From JBFELO01 sp041552055 (GTDB lineage Bacteria; Acidobacteriota; Thermoanaerobaculia; Thermoanaerobaculales; Sulfomarinibacteraceae), in NCBI GenBank assembly GCA_041552055.1, contig JBFELO010000005.1, positions 1-64,000 on the forward strand: a stretch of DNA of 64,000 nt, written 5' to 3'. Shown piece by piece: positions 60,789-64,000 of the stretch (position 1 is its first letter; each line of letters starts with the position of its first letter). The translations under genes and the position numbers were made by a program. The notes under the pieces are model-generated. The model was not told where the DNA came from. It worked only from the letters and a program-made list of their open reading frames with translations, and searched no databases.

Positions 60789-62462
60789 ATGGACGAACCG
60801 CAACGGATCGGCAAGTACGAGGTCATCTCGCAGATCGCCAGCGGCGGTTTCGGCGTGATCTTCAAGGGTTGGGATCCGTTCATCAAACGCCCCGTGGCGA
60901 TCAAGATGTGCGCGACCCCCGACGCCGAGGTCCGCAAGCGCTTTCAGCAGGAAGCACAGTTCGTAGGCAACCTGGTTCACCGCAACATCACCCTGGTGTT
61001 CGACTACGGGGTCGAGGGCGACGTCCCGTACATCGTGCAGGAGTTCCTGACCGGCTTCGACCTCGATCAACTGGTCAGGGGTGGCGCCCTGGCGGATACG
61101 CGGACCGTGGTTGCCATCCTTCTCCAGGTCTGCGACGGGCTGGAGTTCGCGCATCATCGCGGCATCATCCATCGTGACATCAAGCCCTCGAACATCCGAG
61201 TGCTCGAGGACGGCACCGTCAAGATTCTGGACTTCGGAATCGCCAAATCGCTTGAGGGCGGCAGCAAACTGACTCAGACCGGTATCGCCCTCGGTACGGC
61301 CGGGTACCTCGCTCCCGAGCAGATTCAGGGCCAGACCGTCGACCCCAGAACCGACATTTTTTCGCTCGGCGTCGTGGCGTACGAGCTCGTGACGGGCATA
61401 CGCCCATTCCAGGGCAATACCCTGTCCAACGTTCTGTACAGAATCCTCAACGACGAACCGGAGGCCCCCGTAACGCTCGCGCCGAGCTGCCCCGTGGAGC
61501 TGGATGCCATCATTCGCCGGTGCATGGCGAAGGATCCGGCCGAACGGTTCCAGTCCGCCCACGACCTGCTGGAAGACCTGCGTGAGGTCTCGGTGGCCGG
61601 CTATCCCGACCTCGACACCTCCCGCGAGATCACGACCGGCGTCCTCCGCGATGCCGTCATGTCCATCGACAGGCCTCCGACCGGCTCGGGCGCGGCCATC
61701 ACGACGGACATCTCCCGCGCCAGGATCGAGTCCACGCCGAGTGGTACCAAGATCGAACACGTCGAGTTCGAAGAGCGGGTCCACTCCAGGCGTCGCAGCC
61801 CGGCTCTGCTGTTGTTCCTGGCGTTGCTCGCGATTCTGATCGGCAGCGGAGTGGCCGTGTATCTGTCCAAGGATCTGCAGTCCAGGCTCTTCGGTCCCGA
61901 GGGCGCCCCCTGGGTACCGACATACACCCCGACGCCGACACCGACGCCGACGGCCACCGTCACACCCACGATCACCCCCACAGCCACCGTGACGCCTACG
62001 GCCAGCCCGACACCACCGCCACTCCCGATCGCGGTTCGTCTGGTCGTGGACCCACCCGCCTGGGTCGAGATCGACGGGGTTTCCTACGGCAAGGGGCAGA
62101 CCGCGGGCGGACCCGCCAAGCTCATGGCGGGCACCCACACCTTCAAACTGACCATCCCGGACTTCCCACAGGCGATCCTGACACGCGAGGTCACGGACGA
62201 GACCTCGGTCGTGTCATTGACGCTCGAGGTCGGCCTGCTCACGCTGACCGTGGATCACAGCTCAGCTCCTCCCGGTGGGGTCGCCTACCTGGACGGCGGC
62301 GAACTCGGTCCTGTGCCGCTGGTTCGCAAGAAGGTCCCGGCAGGCGATCACGAACTGGTCGTGCGTTGGCCCGATGAACCTCGCATCTATCGCAGAAGGG
62401 TCAGCATTCCAAGGATGCCCAACGTTCTGGTCGTCCCGCCCGTGGCACCACAGGGGGACTGA
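60789..62462 (+). CDS. membrane-anchored Ser/Thr protein kinase with PEGA-like C-terminus
   Basis: 557 residues. The kinase domain (8-270) has the Gly loop ASGGFGV, catalytic Lys in VAIKMC, HRDIKPSN, DFG and LGTAGYLAPEQI. A juxtamembrane linker is followed by one span (ALLLFLALLAILIGSGVAVYL, near 337-357), a Thr-Pro repeat (TPTPTPTATVTPT) as a flexible stalk, and two PEGA-like beta units (VVDPPAWVEIDGVSYGKGQT; GGVAYLDGGELGPVPL). It should sense envelope or external cues and phosphorylate cytoplasmic proteins. A PP2C phosphatase that could oppose it is at 9.5 kb. Confidence 0.93.
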   Translation: MDEPQRIGKYEVISQIASGGFGVIFKGWDPFIKRPVAIKMCATPDAEVRKRFQQEAQFVGNLVHRNITLVFDYGVEGDVPYIVQEFLTGFDLDQLVRGGALADTRTVVAILLQVCDGLEFAHHRGIIHRDIKPSNIRVLEDGTVKILDFGIAKSLEGGSKLTQTGIALGTAGYLAPEQIQGQTVDPRTDIFSLGVVAYELVTGIRPFQGNTLSNVLYRILNDEPEAPVTLAPSCPVELDAIIRRCMAKDPAERFQSAHDLLEDLREVSVAGYPDLDTSREITTGVLRDAVMSIDRPPTGSGAAITTDISRARIESTPSGTKIEHVEFEERVHSRRRSPALLLFLALLAILIGSGVAVYLSKDLQSRLFGPEGAPWVPTYTPTPTPTPTATVTPTITPTATVTPTASPTPPPLPIAVRLVVDPPAWVEIDGVSYGKGQTAGGPAKLMAGTHTFKLTIPDFPQAILTREVTDETSVVSLTLEVGLLTLTVDHSSAPPGGVAYLDGGELGPVPLVRKKVPAGDHELVVRWPDEPRIYRRRVSIPRMPNVLVVPPVAPQGD

Positions 62463-62481
62463 TCTCGCCGGGACAACGTCT

Positions 62482-62516
62482 GATCCAAGGACTCGGGAAT
62501 GGCGCGCCCTTGGATC
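62482..62516 (+). terminator. inverted repeat after the kinase gene
   Basis: GATCCAAGG (62482-62490) and CCTTGGATC (62508-62516) are perfect 9-base arms with a 17-base loop, followed by TCTTGTCGTT. It could be a rho-independent terminator with a weak T tract. Confidence 0.45.
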
Positions 62517-62722
62517 TCTTGTCGTTCCCACGCCGGACACGGCCTTCCGGGCAGCGGGCGCACTCGAAATCTCTCGAGACAACTGACCGCAGCATGGAAA
62601 TTCTCAGGTTCTTCGGGAACGGGGACGGAGACGGGAACGAGACCGAACCGACGGTAACCCAAACCCGCGGAACAGGCGTGCCCCGCTGAACGCGGTCACC
62701 CAAGATTCAGTAATCAAGGCTC

Positions 62723-62751
62723 TTGTGCGTGGATTCGATCGACGCTACAGT
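62723..62751 (+). promoter_or_regulatory. promoter of the TPR gene (TTGTGC-17-TACAGT)
   Basis: TTGTGC at 62723-62728 and TACAGT at 62746-62751 with a 17-base spacer. AGGGAGG (62757-62763) lies before GTG 62773. Confidence 0.55.
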
Positions 62752-62772
62752 GTCACAGGGAGGGATTGGTCG

Positions 62773-64000
62773 GTGCGATTCGTGTTCATGGCTCTTGTCG
62801 TGTTCATGCTCCTGCCGTGGGTGGCAGCGGCGCAGGAGGTGACCCCGAGCGAGGCAGCGGCACTCCAGGCGTACCGCGAAGGCTCCTTCAGTCGGGCCGT
62901 CCAGCTCTACACGACCGCCCTCTCAGAGACGGATGACCCGTCGCACAGGGCCCGCCTGCACGTCAACGCCGCCTGGACGCTCTTCGCCCTGGGACGAGAG
63001 GACGAGGTCAACACCCACCTCCGGGCAGCGCTGCTCGAGGATCCCGAGCTCAACCTGGTGCCGGACTACTACACACAGGAGTTCATGAACCTCTTCGAAG
63101 CTGCCCGGAGACAGGAGTTCGCCCCGGCGCGCACCACTTCGGCCATGCCCCCGCCGGACCTCGAGGCGACGGTCGCCAGCATCAGCGATCGGATCGACTC
63201 TGAACAGGATCTCGAGGGCGCCCTCGTCGACGTGGAACGGCTGCTCGCGGCCTATCCGCAGGACGGACGGCTGCTGCCACTCAAGGTGGAACTCCTGCGC
63301 CGTCTCGGACGTACTGAAGAGGCTGACGAAATCTTGAGAACCTACGGCGCCACGTATGGCGAGCTGAGCGCTGAAAGACTGTCGATACCGGACCTCATCC
63401 TTCGCGCGAACCGCCTGCTCGACGAGGGCGACGTGGAAACCGCCTTCCAGTTACTGCGCGAAGCCGTGTCGAGGCAGCCGACCAACGTGGCCGCACTCGA
63501 GCTCATGGCCGAGGCGGCGCTTCGAAGCGGGCGCTGGCAGGACGCCGAGTTCGCCCTCAAATCCGCCCTGTCGTTGCAGCCGGACAACCTCAGCCTCCAA
63601 CTCAGGCTGGGCGGTGTGTACCTGGCAAAGAACGATGCCTCGGCGGCCCGTGACGTGTTCCAGGGTCTGACCGACCGGTACCCCCACTCGGACCGCGCCT
63701 GGGCGGCTCTGGGTCTGCTCGACGCCCGCCTCGGCAACTCGGACCGGGCGTTGCGAGAGCTCGAGCAGGCACTCGAGGAAAACCCACTCCTCCCCGAGGT
63801 CCAGCTGACCTACGGAGAGCTGCTGTTGATCGAGGGCGACCTGGATGGCGCGCTACAGGCGTTGCAGGCGGCTTCGAATCTGTTGCGGGACGACCCCCAC
63901 GTGGATGCACGCCTCGGCCAGACGTATCTCGCTCTGGATCAGAACCAGGAGGCCCTCGAACGCCTGAGATCCGCGGTCGACGGTGGATTCCGACCTTTCG
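62773..64000 (+). CDS. exported TPR-repeat protein (3' end outside window)
   Basis: 409 residues seen, no stop before the window end. It starts at GTG 62773 after AGGGAGG. The N-terminus is a signal peptide (RFVFMALVVFMLLPWVAAAQ) with a cut after AAA-Q likely. The rest is Ala/Leu-rich helical pairs with TPR spacing: SEAAALQAYREGSFSRAVQLY, ARLHVNAAWTLFALGRE, and repeats of the form LxLxxGxxxLAxNDxxxAxxxFxxL later. A periplasmic or outer-membrane-associated assembly role is possible, but the family cannot be named. Confidence 0.85.
   Translation, partial: MRFVFMALVVFMLLPWVAAAQEVTPSEAAALQAYREGSFSRAVQLYTTALSETDDPSHRARLHVNAAWTLFALGREDEVNTHLRAALLEDPELNLVPDYYTQEFMNLFEAARRQEFAPARTTSAMPPPDLEATVASISDRIDSEQDLEGALVDVERLLAAYPQDGRLLPLKVELLRRLGRTEEADEILRTYGATYGELSAERLSIPDLILRANRLLDEGDVETAFQLLREAVSRQPTNVAALELMAEAALRSGRWQDAEFALKSALSLQPDNLSLQLRLGGVYLAKNDASAARDVFQGLTDRYPHSDRAWAALGLLDARLGNSDRALRELEQALEENPLLPEVQLTYGELLLIEGDLDGALQALQAASNLLRDDPHVDARLGQTYLALDQNQEALERLRSAVDGGFRPF

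Larger units (their letters stand above)
62463..62772. other. 310-base gap: hairpin, purine-rich motif and promoter, no gene
   Basis: Three things are seen: a terminator-like inverted repeat after the kinase gene, a GGGAACGGGGACGGAGACGG purine tract (62614 onward, on the + strand), and a promoter for the TPR gene. No coding frame is convincing. Confidence 0.5.

Overview
The window is GC-rich chromosomal DNA, densely packed with genes, from a Gram-negative (LPS-making) bacterium. The gene set fits a deep lineage such as Acidobacteriota: lipid A and LPS export genes, sigma-54 with a regulatory PTS, HPr kinase, Rex, split complex I genes, ScpAB, ParAB, and an unusual chemotaxis set. The phylum is an inference from gene content and layout; there is no rRNA in the window to confirm it. 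I see no tRNA, rRNA, CRISPR array, insertion sequence or prophage.

Layout. 1-12.9 kb (+ strand): the acidic tail of an unknown protein, HU/IHF, a HIT protein, small membrane proteins, lpxB, rimO and ribF. A cluster follows in which two paralogous HEAT-like proteins bracket a RodZ-like protein, then a J-domain/TPR protein, a PP2C phosphatase, a mannosyl-3-phosphoglycerate-phosphatase-like HAD enzyme and gpmI. 13-24.2 kb (+): accA, an LptC-LptA fusion, lptB, rpoN, hpf, ptsN, hprK, rapZ, an EIIA-Man protein, HPr, EI and a cupin, most with 4-base overlaps. This is a phosphorelay without a sugar permease. 24.3-31.6 kb (+): an unknown exported protein, miaB, a DUF151 nuclease-like protein, an AT-rich island, parA-parB, a candidate replication origin and an LptF-LptG fusion.

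31.6-33.9 kb: a repeat-rich non-coding block, a serine hydrolase (-) and a probable frameshifted membrane gene (+). 33.8-37.5 kb (-): scpA-scpB and a sulfatase-superfamily lipoprotein. 37.7 kb (+): a DEDD exonuclease. 38.4-44.9 kb (-): cheW-mcp-cheA-cheB-cheR, with no CheY and no flagellar genes. 45.2-49.2 kb (-): an unknown membrane protein, a cyclic 2,3-diphosphoglycerate synthetase-like GTPase and guaA. 49.3-60.7 kb (+): nuoA-E-F-G-H-J-K-L-M-N-rex, lacking nuoB, C, D and I, with a Rex-operator-like dyad just after the promoter. 60.8-64 kb (+): a Ser/Thr kinase with a PEGA-like tail and a TPR protein cut by the window end.

Two themes stand out. First, the LPS transport machine is consolidated into fused polypeptides (LptC-LptA and LptF-LptG). 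Second, several genes have a good -10 box only 6-9 bases before the start codon, which suggests leaderless mRNAs. Promoter, operator and origin calls come from reading the sequence by eye and were not computed.
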